Assembly: GCA_913062525.1 (NCBI GenBank)
Contig: CAJXWA010000005.1
Coordinates: forward strand, 1-52,226
Reading direction: 5' to 3'
Length of the DNA: 52,226 bases
Source: an uncultured Alphaproteobacteria bacterium
Lineage (GTDB): Bacteria; Pseudomonadota; Alphaproteobacteria; Sneathiellales; Sneathiellaceae
A model generated the notes under the pieces. The model made no database searches. It had not been told where the DNA came from and worked only from the letters and a program-made list of their open reading frames with translations. The position numbers and the translations under genes were made by a program. Positions 26,781-35,700 of the stretch are shown piece by piece. Every line of letters starts with the position of its first letter. Position 1 is the first letter of the stretch.

Positions 26781-28207
26781 AGGTAACAAGCCGGAATTTT
26801 AAAGAAAAATCCCATGACGCCATGCAGGATCCTGATTTGCGAGCCGCCCTTGGCCGCGTAAAAGAGGGATTTACCACGGCCAGAAGTGTAGCCGCATCTG
26901 AGCTGCCTGAATTTGAAGATCTTCGTGATAAAGCTCGGGACATCAAAGACGATGTTTTGGAAAACCTGGATTATTATCTGGAATATTTCGATGAAAAAGT
27001 AACAGCTTCTGGCGGTCATGTGCATTGGTGCTCCAGTGCAAAAGAAGCCAAAGAAGCGGTTTTGAAGATTTGCCAGGATGTGGACGCGAAAACGGTGACC
27101 AAGGGTAAATCCATGATCACAGAAGAAATCGCCCTCAATCAGTTTCTGGCCGCCAACGGGATCGAGCCGATTGAGACCGATTTAGGCGAATATATTATCC
27201 AGCTTGCTGACGAACCACCCAGTCATATTATTGGCCCTGCCGTTCATAAGACCAAAGAACAGGTCACTGAGTTGTTTTATGAACATCATCAGCAATACGG
27301 TTATACAGAACGCGAAGAAGATCCAGAAAAATTGGTGGGGGAAGCGCGCGCTGTCCTTCGGCATAAATATGTAACGGCCGATGTGGGTATTACCGGCGCT
27401 AACTTTTTGGTGGCGGAAACTGGCTCCACGGTTATTGTCACTAACGAAGGGAACGGCGATCTTACTCAATCGTTGCCCAAAACTCACATTGTAGTGGCGA
27501 GCCTCGAAAAAGTTATCCCAACCTTAGAAGACGTCAGTACTGTCATGCGGGTTCTGGCACGCTCTGCCACCGGCCAGGAAATGTCTGTCTATACGACATT
27601 CTCCACAGGTCCAAAACGTAGTGATGATATCGATGGCCCTGAGAACTTTCATGTGATCTTACTTGACGGCGGTCGATCAGAAATGATCGGTACTGAGCTT
27701 GAAGAATTGCTGCGGTGTATTCGCTGCGGTGCTTGTATGAACCATTGCCCCGTGTATCACGCTGTTGGTGGCCATAGTTACGGATGGGTTTATCCCGGAC
27801 CAATTGGCGCGGCCATAAACCCGCAAATGGTTGGTCTTGAAGAAGCGCGCCATCTTCCCAATGCTTCCAGCTTCTGTGGTCGCTGCGAAGAAGTTTGCCC
27901 CGTGCGGATCCCCATTCCTAAAATCCTCCGTCATTGGAGAGAACAAGCCTTTGAGAAACAGATTGCACCTAAACCGGAACGCTGGGGTATTGAGCTTTGG
28001 GGATTTTTTGCAAAACGACCCGTGCTTTATCGCTTTGCAACCCGTTGCGCCTCTCGAATATTGACATTGGTTGCTGGTAAAAAGGGACGGCTTAAGTCCC
28101 TGCCCTTTGGTAAAGGCTGGACGTCAGTTCGAGACTTACCCGCGCCGCAAGGCGATACCTTTATGGGACAATGGCAGAAAAAACAAAAGCAGGAGGGTCA
28201 GATATGA
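26777..28207 (+). CDS. lutB: L-lactate oxidation complex subunit LutB-type (YkgF), ferredoxin-like
   Basis: Largest LutABC subunit, 476 residues. An N-terminal LUD domain (about residues 60-290, with TKGKSMITEEIALN and GANFLVAETGSTV) precedes two [4Fe-4S] motifs: Cys314, 317, 320, 324 (CIRCGACMNHCP) and Cys367, 370, 374 (CGRCEEVCP), followed by a C-terminal helical tail. It probably relays electrons from lactate oxidation to the quinone pool. It overlaps lutA and lutC by 4 bp each, indicating strictly coupled translation. Confidence 0.92.
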   Translation: MKVTSRNFKEKSHDAMQDPDLRAALGRVKEGFTTARSVAASELPEFEDLRDKARDIKDDVLENLDYYLEYFDEKVTASGGHVHWCSSAKEAKEAVLKICQDVDAKTVTKGKSMITEEIALNQFLAANGIEPIETDLGEYIIQLADEPPSHIIGPAVHKTKEQVTELFYEHHQQYGYTEREEDPEKLVGEARAVLRHKYVTADVGITGANFLVAETGSTVIVTNEGNGDLTQSLPKTHIVVASLEKVIPTLEDVSTVMRVLARSATGQEMSVYTTFSTGPKRSDDIDGPENFHVILLDGGRSEMIGTELEELLRCIRCGACMNHCPVYHAVGGHSYGWVYPGPIGAAINPQMVGLEEARHLPNASSFCGRCEEVCPVRIPIPKILRHWREQAFEKQIAPKPERWGIELWGFFAKRPVLYRFATRCASRILTLVAGKKGRLKSLPFGKGWTSVRDLPAPQGDTFMGQWQKKQKQEGQI

Positions 28208-28884
28208 GCGCACGTGAAAAAATTCTAGGCCGGATCCGTGCACAAAAGAAACGCGGTGCTTTGGACGGTGAGACACAAGATATACTTGCCGCCAGAATAG
28301 CGAAGCATGAGCGAAATGTGATTCCAAAACGCGGACAGATCCCGCTCACCGAACAAATGGACCTGCTGCAATCAAAAATGGAAAAACTGTTGTCCACAGT
28401 GGAGCGGGTGACAGATGCTTCTGAGATCCCCTCTGCCGTACAGGCATATCTTGCAAGCCAAAACTTACCGTCGCGCATAAAGATGTCACCGTCGGAAAGC
28501 CTGACCGAATTGCCGTGGGGCGACATTCCCACCCTTGAAATTGTAACCGGTGCCGGCGCTGAAGAAGACATGGTGGGCATGTCACCGGCGTTTGCCGCTG
28601 TTGCAGAAACAGGGACGTTGATGATGGCGTCGGGTCCCAAAACACCGTCTACGGTGAATTTCTTACCTGAAAATCATATTGTGGTTTTGCAAGCCAGTGA
28701 TATTACCGGATCATACGAGCAGGCTTGGGATCGTTTGCGAAGCGCGACAGAGAAAACCGGTATGCCGCGCACAGTAAACTTTATTTCCGGCCCTTCCCGC
28801 ACAGCAGATATTGAGCAGCGGTTGATTATGGGCGCCCATGGCCCGAAATCTTTGCATGTTATTTTGGTTGGTGATGGAACGTAG
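28204..28884 (+). CDS. lutC: L-lactate oxidation complex subunit LutC-type (YkgG), LUD domain
   Basis: Third LutABC subunit, 226 residues. The LUD domain is recognised by AVAETGTLMMASGPKTPSTVNFLPENHIVVL and the C-terminal ISGPSRTADIEQRLIMGAHGPKSLHVILV. The ATG at 28204 has a consensus AGGAGG ribosome binding sequence and overlaps lutB by 4 bp; the longer frame from 28171 is inside lutB. The downstream Smr gene starts within its last codons. Roles follow from the Bacillus LutABC family; the substrate in this organism is inferred to be L-lactate. Confidence 0.88.
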   Translation: MSAREKILGRIRAQKKRGALDGETQDILAARIAKHERNVIPKRGQIPLTEQMDLLQSKMEKLLSTVERVTDASEIPSAVQAYLASQNLPSRIKMSPSESLTELPWGDIPTLEIVTGAGAEEDMVGMSPAFAAVAETGTLMMASGPKTPSTVNFLPENHIVVLQASDITGSYEQAWDRLRSATEKTGMPRTVNFISGPSRTADIEQRLIMGAHGPKSLHVILVGDGT

Positions 28885-29551
28885 CGGTAAAAATAAGGGC
28901 GGTAAAAAAGGATCTTCGAGCAGAGGTAAAATTTTGAACTCAGAAGATACCTCTTTGTGGGCTCATGTGACCAAACGGGTGACGCCCATGGAAAGCAACC
29001 GTCATACTGGCTTTGAAGATTTGCTGCGGGATGCGATCCCGTTAAAGTCTGTGCTGAAATCCAGTACGAGTGCGCCCCGAAAACGCAACGAAAAACTGCT
29101 TGTTCCAAGGCCTGCTCTAAAGACCAGCGTGCAGATTCAAAATCAAGTGTTCAAAGAGGCAGTTGAGCCGTCTGCACGGCAAAATGTTGCTGGGCTTGAT
29201 CGAAATTCGTCAGAGCGTCTTCGGCGCGGTAAAATGATCATTGAAGGGCGTGTGGATTTACATGGCCTGACCAGAAAAGAAGCTTTTGCCAAATTAAGGA
29301 TCTTTATCCATTCAGCCCATAGAGCTGGGAAGCGATGCGTTCTTGTCATCACCGGTAAAGGATCTTCTATTGAACGGACAGATGACGCGTCGTTCATGGG
29401 CGGTGGCCGCAAGGGTGTTTTACGGGAAGAAGTGCCCAAGTGGCTAACAGAGGCCGCTTTGCACCCCATGGTACTCGATTATAGAACCGCTCAACCCAAG
29501 CATGGCGGCGGCGGGGCTTTATACGTTCTTCTTCGCCGGGCAAGACCTTGA
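28874..29551 (+). CDS. Smr-domain protein
   Basis: A 225-residue protein whose first half is basic and low in complexity and whose second half is an Smr domain (about residues 120-225) with VDLHGLTRKEA, LVITGKGSS and a GGGGALYVLL ending. Smr domains are nucleases related to the MutS2 C-terminus. The ATG at 28874 overlaps the lutC end by 11 bp; an upstream in-frame ATG at 28838 would read through lutC. In related genomes this gene usually follows mltA directly, so the lut operon seems to have been placed between them. The cellular role is not known. Confidence 0.85.
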   Translation: MERSGKNKGGKKGSSSRGKILNSEDTSLWAHVTKRVTPMESNRHTGFEDLLRDAIPLKSVLKSSTSAPRKRNEKLLVPRPALKTSVQIQNQVFKEAVEPSARQNVAGLDRNSSERLRRGKMIIEGRVDLHGLTRKEAFAKLRIFIHSAHRAGKRCVLVITGKGSSIERTDDASFMGGGRKGVLREEVPKWLTEAALHPMVLDYRTAQPKHGGGGALYVLLRRARP

Positions 29552-29566
29552 TATGAGGAGAAACCC

Positions 29567-29935
29567 ATGACCCCTTTTGGCCTTCATGTGAGAGCACTTC
29601 GAAAATCGCAAAGTGTCAGTTTGAAAAAAATGGCAGAGGATCTTCAAATCAGCTCTGCCTATTTATCTGCGCTGGAGCATGGGCATCGCGGCCAACCGTC
29701 CTGGTCATTGGTAGAACAGATCTGCTCCTACTTTAATATTATTTGGGATGATGCAGAGGAAATGCACCGTCTTGCCGCCCTCTCTCATCCAAAAGTTACT
29801 CTCGATACAAGTGGGCTCTCTCCCACAGCGACGGAATATGCAAATCTGCTGGCCCGTGAAATTCGAAATTTATCAGAACCCAGATTATCTGAAATGCTGG
29901 AATATTTGAAAAATTCCACACCTGTTCGCCCATGA
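29567..29935 (+). CDS. XRE-family helix-turn-helix regulator
   Basis: A 122-residue cytosolic DNA-binding protein. The N-terminal HTH occupies about residues 6-62 (LRALRKSQSVSLKKMAEDLQISSAYLSALEHG, with recognition helix SSAYLSALEHG) and is followed by a helical C-terminal segment with no ligand domain I can name. A strong GAGGAG ribosome binding sequence precedes the start. It overlaps mmcB by 4 bp and follows the Smr gene by 15 bp, so the three are likely one unit. Its targets are unknown. Confidence 0.87.
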   Translation: MTPFGLHVRALRKSQSVSLKKMAEDLQISSAYLSALEHGHRGQPSWSLVEQICSYFNIIWDDAEEMHRLAALSHPKVTLDTSGLSPTATEYANLLAREIRNLSEPRLSEMLEYLKNSTPVRP

Positions 29936-30351
29936 CAGAGTCCCGCTCTGATAAAGGTGTTCGCCTAGCAAAGGGTGTTCAGGTCTTATTTGAGGCTATG
30001 GGCTACGCCAGTATGACTGAGGTTAAACTCAAATCACGTCGCCGCGTTGATGTAATGGGGATAAATGACAAAGGCCGTATTCTAATTGCAGAGGTTAAAA
30101 GTGGCCCAGCCGATTTTCGCAGCGATACAAAATGGCAGGAATATCTTGAGTATTGCGATGAATTCTTTTTTGCCGTTGGCGAAGATTTCCCCATGGGCCT
30201 ACTGCCAGATGATCAGGGGCTGATAATCGCGGACGAATTTCATGCTGAAGTTTTGCGGCAATCGCAAGATTTCAAGCTAAATGCAGCCCGGCGGAAAAAC
30301 GTAATCTTGCGATTTGCCCGCCAAGCCGCTACACGTCTTCGCGCCGTTTAG
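29932..30351 (+). CDS. mmcB: MmcB-family DNA repair protein
   Basis: A 139-residue protein of the MmcB family, described in Caulobacter as a DNA-damage tolerance factor with a restriction-endonuclease-like fold. Visible fold motifs are RRVDVMG (Asp), ILIAEVKSGPADFRSD (the E-x-K pair typical of PD-(D/E)xK nucleases) and KWQEYLEYCDEFFFAV. The last four bases overlap the convergent hldD stop codon. With the Smr gene and XRE regulator it forms a small DNA-maintenance group. Confidence 0.88.
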   Translation: MTESRSDKGVRLAKGVQVLFEAMGYASMTEVKLKSRRRVDVMGINDKGRILIAEVKSGPADFRSDTKWQEYLEYCDEFFFAVGEDFPMGLLPDDQGLIIADEFHAEVLRQSQDFKLNAARRKNVILRFARQAATRLRAV

Positions 30352-31337
30352 GCGTAAGGGTCTTCTTTTGATAAGTAATCGGTCACGTAATCTGCGATCC
30401 CATCTTCGAGGGAGTAGAAATTACCACCATATCCCGCAGCTTTCAGCTTTGCCATATTGGCTTCTGTAAAATACTGGTATTTGTCCCGAATGCTGATGGG
30501 CGTGTCGATAAACTTAATGTCAGGTTTTTGTCCTGCTGCCTTAAACGTTGCAAGGGCAAGGTCTTTGAAGCTTCTGGCTTTTCCAGTCCCTAAATTGAAC
30601 AAACCTGAAACCGTTCGGTTATCAAGTAACCACAGAACGACTTTGACGCAGTCTTTGACGTATACGAAATCCCGAAGCTGTCCGCCATCTTCATATTTTG
30701 GATTGTGGGACTTGAATAGAGTTACGGCTTCACCATCCGCAATTTTGGGATAGGACTGGGCGATAACACTTTTCATATTGCCCTTGTGATACTCGTTAGG
30801 GCCATAAACATTGAAGAACTTGAGGCCAGCCCACTGAGGTGGTGTGGGTCCCTCGTTTTTTAGGGTATGAGCGACAAATTTGTCAAAGGCATGCTTGCTG
30901 TACCCGTATAGATTAAGTGGTTTAAGGTCTTTCAGGCTGGCTTCGCTTTGGTCATCATCAAACCCCTGATCCCCGTCGCCATAAGTGGCAGCAGAGGAGG
31001 CATATATGAAACTGGTATTGGTTTTCCGGCACCAATCCCAAAGAGCGCGAGTTGGGCGGAAGTTACGATTTAGGATCAAATCCCCATCGGTCTCGGTTGT
31101 TGCTGAGATGGCACCCATGTGGATAACCGCATCAAGATCATGATTGCTGGTTAACCAGTCCGCCAAGTTATCTGGATCGACAAAATCACAAATCACATGA
31201 TTTGCGAGATTTTTCCATTTGTCACCCTGTTCCAGCCAGTCGCAAATAATAACCTCATCGCCCTTATCAGATAGGGCAGCCGCGATGTTTGAGCCAATAA
31301 ACCCGGCGCCGCCGGTAACCAAAATTCGACGTGCCAT
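30348..31337 (-). CDS. hldD: ADP-L-glycero-D-manno-heptose 6-epimerase
   Basis: NAD(P)-dependent epimerase that finishes ADP-heptose synthesis for the LPS inner core. The GGAGFIGSN motif is at the N-terminus, the SDR catalytic pair appears as YGYSK, and the family signatures VNVYGPNEYHKG and DFVYVKD are clear; 329 residues is standard. It begins one base after the hldE stop and converges with mmcB, overlapping by 4 bp, so the 3' ends share a TTAG. Confidence 0.95.
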   Translation of the reverse strand: MARRILVTGGAGFIGSNIAAALSDKGDEVIICDWLEQGDKWKNLANHVICDFVDPDNLADWLTSNHDLDAVIHMGAISATTETDGDLILNRNFRPTRALWDWCRKTNTSFIYASSAATYGDGDQGFDDDQSEASLKDLKPLNLYGYSKHAFDKFVAHTLKNEGPTPPQWAGLKFFNVYGPNEYHKGNMKSVIAQSYPKIADGEAVTLFKSHNPKYEDGGQLRDFVYVKDCVKVVLWLLDNRTVSGLFNLGTGKARSFKDLALATFKAAGQKPDIKFIDTPISIRDKYQYFTEANMAKLKAAGYGGNFYSLEDGIADYVTDYLSKEDPYA

Positions 31338-31338
31338 C

Positions 31339-32820
31339 TTAAGCGCCTTTTTTTCTATCGATTTCCAGTAATCGCTGGATCGTGCTAGTTGTACTAAATC
31401 CGTCTTTCAGTTCCGCAAGGAAAACACGGCCACCATAGGCTTGTACCATATCGGCGCCAACGACGGTCTCTACCGTATAATCCGCCCCCTTCACCAGAAC
31501 GTCAGGTGACAGGGTTTCGATCAAATTGATGGGGGTATCTTCTGCAAAAGGCACAACTAGATCAACATCTTCAAGGCTTGCAAGAACAATGGCCCGTGAT
31601 GTCTCCCCCGTTGCCGGGCGATCAGGACCTTTAAGCCGGCGAATGCTGTCATCGGTGTTCAAGCCGATGATTAAGCGGTCGCATTCTGCTTTTGACTGAC
31701 CGATTAGGGAGATATGACCGGGGTGAATAAGATCAAAACAGCCATTGGTAAAACCGACCTTTAGGCCCCGTGCCCGCCATGCATCAACAATTTCGCGGGC
31801 TCTTGAAAGGCCCGTTACTTTTTCATCGACCGACTGCACTTCTGCATTGTGTAGGGCCGCAAAAATTTCATCTCGGCGAACCGCAGCTGTGCCCGATTTT
31901 GCCACGACAATACCACCAGCTAAATTAGCCAGCATGGCCGCATCCCGCATTTCTGCCCCTGCGCCAATGGCAAGTGACAGGCAAGCGATAACACTGTCGC
32001 CGGCACCGGAGACATCGAAAACCTCTTGGGCTTGGGCGGGAATATGGTGTTCCGCCTCAGCGCTGATCAAACTCATTCCGGCTTCGGAACGAGTAACTAA
32101 CAATGTTTCGATATTGTCGCGCGAGAGAACAGATCGGGCTGCTTGTTCTACATTTTTATCCGTATCACAAGGCTGGCCTGCGGCTTCTACCATTTCTTTT
32201 CGGTTCGGGGTCAGCAGTGTAACACCTGAATAACGGCTGAAGTTCGCGGATTTTGGATCGGCAATGACCGGGATTCCCGCTGCGTTGGCAAGGGATATGG
32301 CTTTTCTAAGAACATCATCAGACAGAACGCCTTTGGCATAGTCTGACAGGATAACCACATTAGCGACCGCCAGTGCTTGCTCAAATTGGGCTATGACTTT
32401 GCCTGCGGTATCTGCGGCTAAAGGGTGCGTGGCTTCGGCATCTGCCCGCAGCAGCTGCTGTCCATCTGCAATAAATCTGGTTTTAACTGTTGTGGGGCGT
32501 CTTCCCGAACAGACCAGTGCGGATGTGAGTTTGGCTTCTGATTGCAGTAAATGGTCAATCTCGCGCCCTTCTGGATCATCACCGGTTACGGCAACGAGGG
32601 TTGCCGACGCACCAAGGGAGAGGAGGTTGCGAACTACGTTTCCCGCCCCGCCCAACATGGATTGCTGATGGGTAATTCCCAGCACGGGAATGGGGGCTTC
32701 TGGTGATATGCGCCCCGCAGTGCCATAAGTGAAGCGATCAAGCATGACATCGCCCAGGCACAAAACATGGATCTGTTCGAAGCGGTCGATAATGGGGGTG
32801 ATTTTTCTAGGATCGATCAT
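31339..32820 (-). CDS. hldE: Bifunctional heptose 7-phosphate kinase / heptose 1-phosphate adenylyltransferase
   Basis: Two steps of ADP-heptose synthesis in one protein of 493 residues. The N-terminal ribokinase-like domain ends with VFDVSGAGDSVIACL (catalytic Asp in GAGDS), and the C-terminal nucleotidyltransferase domain begins near residue 355 with FTNGCFDLIHPGHI (HxGH motif). It is four bases from gmhA and one base from hldD. The phosphatase GmhB that links the kinase and transferase steps is not in this window. Confidence 0.96.
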   Translation of the reverse strand: MIDPRKITPIIDRFEQIHVLCLGDVMLDRFTYGTAGRISPEAPIPVLGITHQQSMLGGAGNVVRNLLSLGASATLVAVTGDDPEGREIDHLLQSEAKLTSALVCSGRRPTTVKTRFIADGQQLLRADAEATHPLAADTAGKVIAQFEQALAVANVVILSDYAKGVLSDDVLRKAISLANAAGIPVIADPKSANFSRYSGVTLLTPNRKEMVEAAGQPCDTDKNVEQAARSVLSRDNIETLLVTRSEAGMSLISAEAEHHIPAQAQEVFDVSGAGDSVIACLSLAIGAGAEMRDAAMLANLAGGIVVAKSGTAAVRRDEIFAALHNAEVQSVDEKVTGLSRAREIVDAWRARGLKVGFTNGCFDLIHPGHISLIGQSKAECDRLIIGLNTDDSIRRLKGPDRPATGETSRAIVLASLEDVDLVVPFAEDTPINLIETLSPDVLVKGADYTVETVVGADMVQAYGGRVFLAELKDGFSTTSTIQRLLEIDRKKGA

Positions 32821-32823
32821 AAT

Positions 32824-33402
32824 TTATGCCAGTTTCAGGCTTTTTTCGAGGGCGCCGCACAGCATATGGCCAAGGGTAATATGCATTTCTTGAATGCGCC
32901 GAGTGGAAGTGGAGGGAACAATAATAACAGGATCAGCAATTTCTGGCATGACACCGCCATCACGGCCAGTAAGTGCGGCTGCCACCAACCCTTTACTGCG
33001 GGCCATTTCGAGGGCTTTCACGATATTGGGGCTGGTGCCTGATATGGAAATGCCAACGGCAACGTCACCGGGTTTTCCAAGGGCATCGATTTGGCGGGCA
33101 AAAATAGCGTCATAACCCAAATCATTTGCACCGGCTGTCATTGCAGATGTATCCGTATTAAGAGCAATGGCGGCAATGGGCGCACGGTCATTAATAAAAC
33201 GAACTACCAGTTCAGCAGAGAGATGCTGAGCATCAGCAGCTGAGCCCCCATTTCCAAAAAAGAGAATTTTCCCGCCATTTTGTATGGATTTTGTCCACGC
33301 GGCGAGCATTTTTCCAAAAGGAGCTTCAAGGCAGGCACGAGTTTCCGCCAAGACTATCGCGTGATCTTCCAATTCATCTTGAAAATATGTTTGAAAATCC
33401 AA
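32824..33402 (-). CDS. gmhA: Phosphoheptose isomerase
   Basis: Converts sedoheptulose 7-phosphate to D-glycero-D-manno-heptose 7-phosphate, the first committed step toward heptose. The SIS-domain motif FFGNGGSAADAQHLSAELV and the TSPNI phosphate-binding loop are present, and the length of 192 residues is normal. A TATACT -10-like hexamer is visible upstream (33441-33446, minus strand) but without a convincing -35. The order gmhA–hldE–hldD gives a heptose operon. Confidence 0.95.
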   Translation of the reverse strand: MDFQTYFQDELEDHAIVLAETRACLEAPFGKMLAAWTKSIQNGGKILFFGNGGSAADAQHLSAELVVRFINDRAPIAAIALNTDTSAMTAGANDLGYDAIFARQIDALGKPGDVAVGISISGTSPNIVKALEMARSKGLVAAALTGRDGGVMPEIADPVIIVPSTSTRRIQEMHITLGHMLCGALEKSLKLA

Positions 33403-33513
33403 AATGCAGCATCCTTACTTAAAAGCGTTGATTGGACGCTAGTATAGCCGCAAATATGGCTAAAAATAGCCAGTTAATTGCGAATGATGTGATTTTGAAG
33501 TTCGGGCGATATT

Positions 33514-34746
33514 TTATCGGGCTTCCATAGGCGGTAAAGTCCCGTTCGCCACATCTTTTATAAGCCGAAGATGACGCGGTAAGAGGTCTTTATGGGCGTA
33601 GTTATCCATAACAGTTTGGCGGGCCGCATCGCGAATATGTCCAAGGTCTTTGTGATTGTCCAGTGCAAAAGCAATACGTTCGGCAAAGGCTTCATGATCA
33701 AAGAAATCCGCAAGGAACCCGTTTTCACCGTCCGTAATCACTTCTTTTACCGGCGCGGTATCTGATGCTACGACCAACGCGCCGCAAGATAGAGATTCAA
33801 TGAGGGACCAAGATAGAACAAATGGAACTGTCAGGTAGGCTTGTACTGTAGAGGCTTGAAGTACTTTCAGATAATCAGGATAGGGAAGCAGGCCGGTGAA
33901 ATGAAGACGGCTTTCATCAAAGTCCAACTCCTTAACCATGCGTTTCCGCCAGCTATCACCTTTTGCCAGTTTTTTGCCATAAGCAACGCGGTCATTGCCA
34001 ACCACCACAACATGCAAATTAGGGCGTTGTTTCATAAGAAGGTTTGCAGCTCTCATGAATTCTGGAAATCCTCGGTAAGGCTCCATTCCTCGGGTTGCAT
34101 AGGTCAAAATTTCATCCACATGTGATAAATCTATATCCCCAAATTTCTTTTCTGCCTTTGGATCTGGCTTAAAAAAACTTGTATCAACGCCATCATGCAA
34201 AACGGACATTTTTGATTTGAAGACATCGGGAAATTGCGAAGCTTGAAATTGGGTGGGGATTTGTCCCCAGTCGCAATGGGCGAGGTCCATCAAAACAGGG
34301 ACGTTTTTTGTTCTAATACGGCTCGCATCATCATATTCCATTTTTGAATCTGGTAAGAAATCAGCGTCTGAGCCGAAAGCGTGATAATACCACTCGAAAT
34401 AACAAAGCAATTTTGCCTTTGGGAAAAGTTCTTGCACATAAAGGGATGGCCCCCAACCGGAATGGGCGCAGATAATGTCGGGTTCGAACCCTTTCTTCTT
34501 TAAATCTAGGCAGGCCCGGAAAAGAGATTGGCCATTGATAACGGCTGTTTCGGTCGTCCTGAGATAATGATGGGTCTCAGGTTTACCCTCGCGGTGAGGC
34601 TTATAGAGTAGGTTGACGACACCCGGAATTTTTTCAACGGCTCTGTGGGACGCGAAGACCACTTGGTTTTTCTTTTTTTCAGCGAGTTTCCGCGCCACAT
34701 GTCTATATTGCGCTGGAAAGTTGTTGTGTAGAAATAAAACTCGCAT
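33514..34746 (-). CDS. Glycosyltransferase family 4 protein
   Basis: A 410-residue GT-B glycosyltransferase. The N-terminal Rossmann-like half starts VLFLHNNFPAQYRHVARKL, a signature of the Glyco_trans_4_3 type, and the C-terminal GT4 half has HDGVDTSFFKPD, VVVVGNDRVAYG and the donor-binding segment LIESLSCGALVVASD with EVI. No membrane segments are seen. Being next to gmhA–hldE–hldD it may act in LPS or capsule assembly, but acceptor and donor cannot be told from the sequence. An AGGGGCGGG stretch precedes the start. Confidence 0.85.
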   Translation of the reverse strand: MRVLFLHNNFPAQYRHVARKLAEKKKNQVVFASHRAVEKIPGVVNLLYKPHREGKPETHHYLRTTETAVINGQSLFRACLDLKKKGFEPDIICAHSGWGPSLYVQELFPKAKLLCYFEWYYHAFGSDADFLPDSKMEYDDASRIRTKNVPVLMDLAHCDWGQIPTQFQASQFPDVFKSKMSVLHDGVDTSFFKPDPKAEKKFGDIDLSHVDEILTYATRGMEPYRGFPEFMRAANLLMKQRPNLHVVVVGNDRVAYGKKLAKGDSWRKRMVKELDFDESRLHFTGLLPYPDYLKVLQASTVQAYLTVPFVLSWSLIESLSCGALVVASDTAPVKEVITDGENGFLADFFDHEAFAERIAFALDNHKDLGHIRDAARQTVMDNYAHKDLLPRHLRLIKDVANGTLPPMEAR

Positions 34747-34890
34747 TGCCCGCCCCTATGGTCGTCTTAGTATTTTGCTTGTTATGAATATTCTGAAAAC
34801 CTTAATTCAAGAATAACATCAAGTGAATAAACAATTATTGGTTGCTGTTCACTTCCAGTGTCACCTCTGTGCCGCAGATCAGGTGGGTTT

Positions 34891-35700
34891 TCACTTTTGG
34901 ACGGGTTCAGTCTCTTTTTGTTTTGGCTGATCCTTTGGTGCCCGTTCTTTTCGGGGGTCGATGCTGTCAAAGCCTTCAAACGGAGTGTTGAGCCGATCAA
35001 TGGTCATCTGGACATAATCTGGATTGATATCAAAGCCTTTGAACTTTCGATCTAGCACTTGGGCCACTCGCGCTGTTGTTCCGCTTCCTAAGAAGGGGTC
35101 AAGAACCACATCCCCTTCGTTGGAAGCCGCCGTAATTATACGCTCAATAAGGGCTTCTGGTTTTTGGGTCGGATGGGGCAGTCGTTCTGCGGCGCAGTAG
35201 TGGACATGACTAAACTGCCAAACATCACCGGGGTTTGCGCCAGCCATATTATTGCGTTTTCTAAAATATTTCTGCGGGACACGCACGTCATCCAGATTAA
35301 ACAATGCGTCAGAGCCCTTAGAGAACCATAAAATATCTTCATGGCGAGGTGAGAAGCCCCTTTTCCGGCCGATCCCTTGGGTGTAATGCCAAGTAATCCA
35401 GCCTTGGGGCGTCAGGGTCAGTTCTTCTTCCAAAGTGACATAGAGGCGCGCAATATATTTAACGCCCATAAAGCAAAACAAAGATCCGCCAGGTTTTAAG
35501 ACCCTGTAGGCTTGCAGCAACCAGTCTTTTGTAAACTGATGATATTCGGACCGCTCTTTCAGATCGATGTTATTGCCGTAGTTTTTCCCCAAATTATAAG
35601 GGGGGTCGGCGACGATTAGGTCAACACTGGCATCAGTCAGTTTTGAGAGCTGGTCAACTGCCTCTCCGCAAATAATATCCTGTGCGAAAGTCTCACTCAT
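34891..35700 (-). CDS. Solitary site-specific DNA methyltransferase, beta-type amino-MTase
   Basis: A 269-residue N6-adenine or N4-cytosine methyltransferase with motif order IV then I: the catalytic DPPYN at 32-36, HPTQKP at 176-181, and DPFLGSGTT at 201-209, typical of the beta class (as in RsrI and HinfI). The C-terminal 25 residues are highly charged and look unstructured. It lacks the extra C-terminal domain and the sequence of CcrM, so it is not the cell-cycle methylase. No restriction endonuclease is adjacent. Its ATG follows the regA stop codon with no gap and no clear ribosome binding sequence, implying coupled translation with regA. The recognition site is unknown. Confidence 0.9.
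   Translation of the reverse strand: MSETFAQDIICGEAVDQLSKLTDASVDLIVADPPYNLGKNYGNNIDLKERSEYHQFTKDWLLQAYRVLKPGGSLFCFMGVKYIARLYVTLEEELTLTPQGWITWHYTQGIGRKRGFSPRHEDILWFSKGSDALFNLDDVRVPQKYFRKRNNMAGANPGDVWQFSHVHYCAAERLPHPTQKPEALIERIITAASNEGDVVLDPFLGSGTTARVAQVLDRKFKGFDINPDYVQMTIDRLNTPFEGFDSIDPRKERAPKDQPKQKETEPVQK

Noticed and set aside
28211-28219. CACGTGAAA in the lutC start as a fifth parS
   Set aside because: The left half of the palindrome (TTT before CACGTG) is missing.
34891-35700. Possibility that the DNA methyltransferase is the cell-cycle enzyme CcrM
   Set aside because: Sequence around DPPYN differs, the product is too short (269 residues against roughly 350-370) and the C-terminal CcrM-specific domain is lacking.
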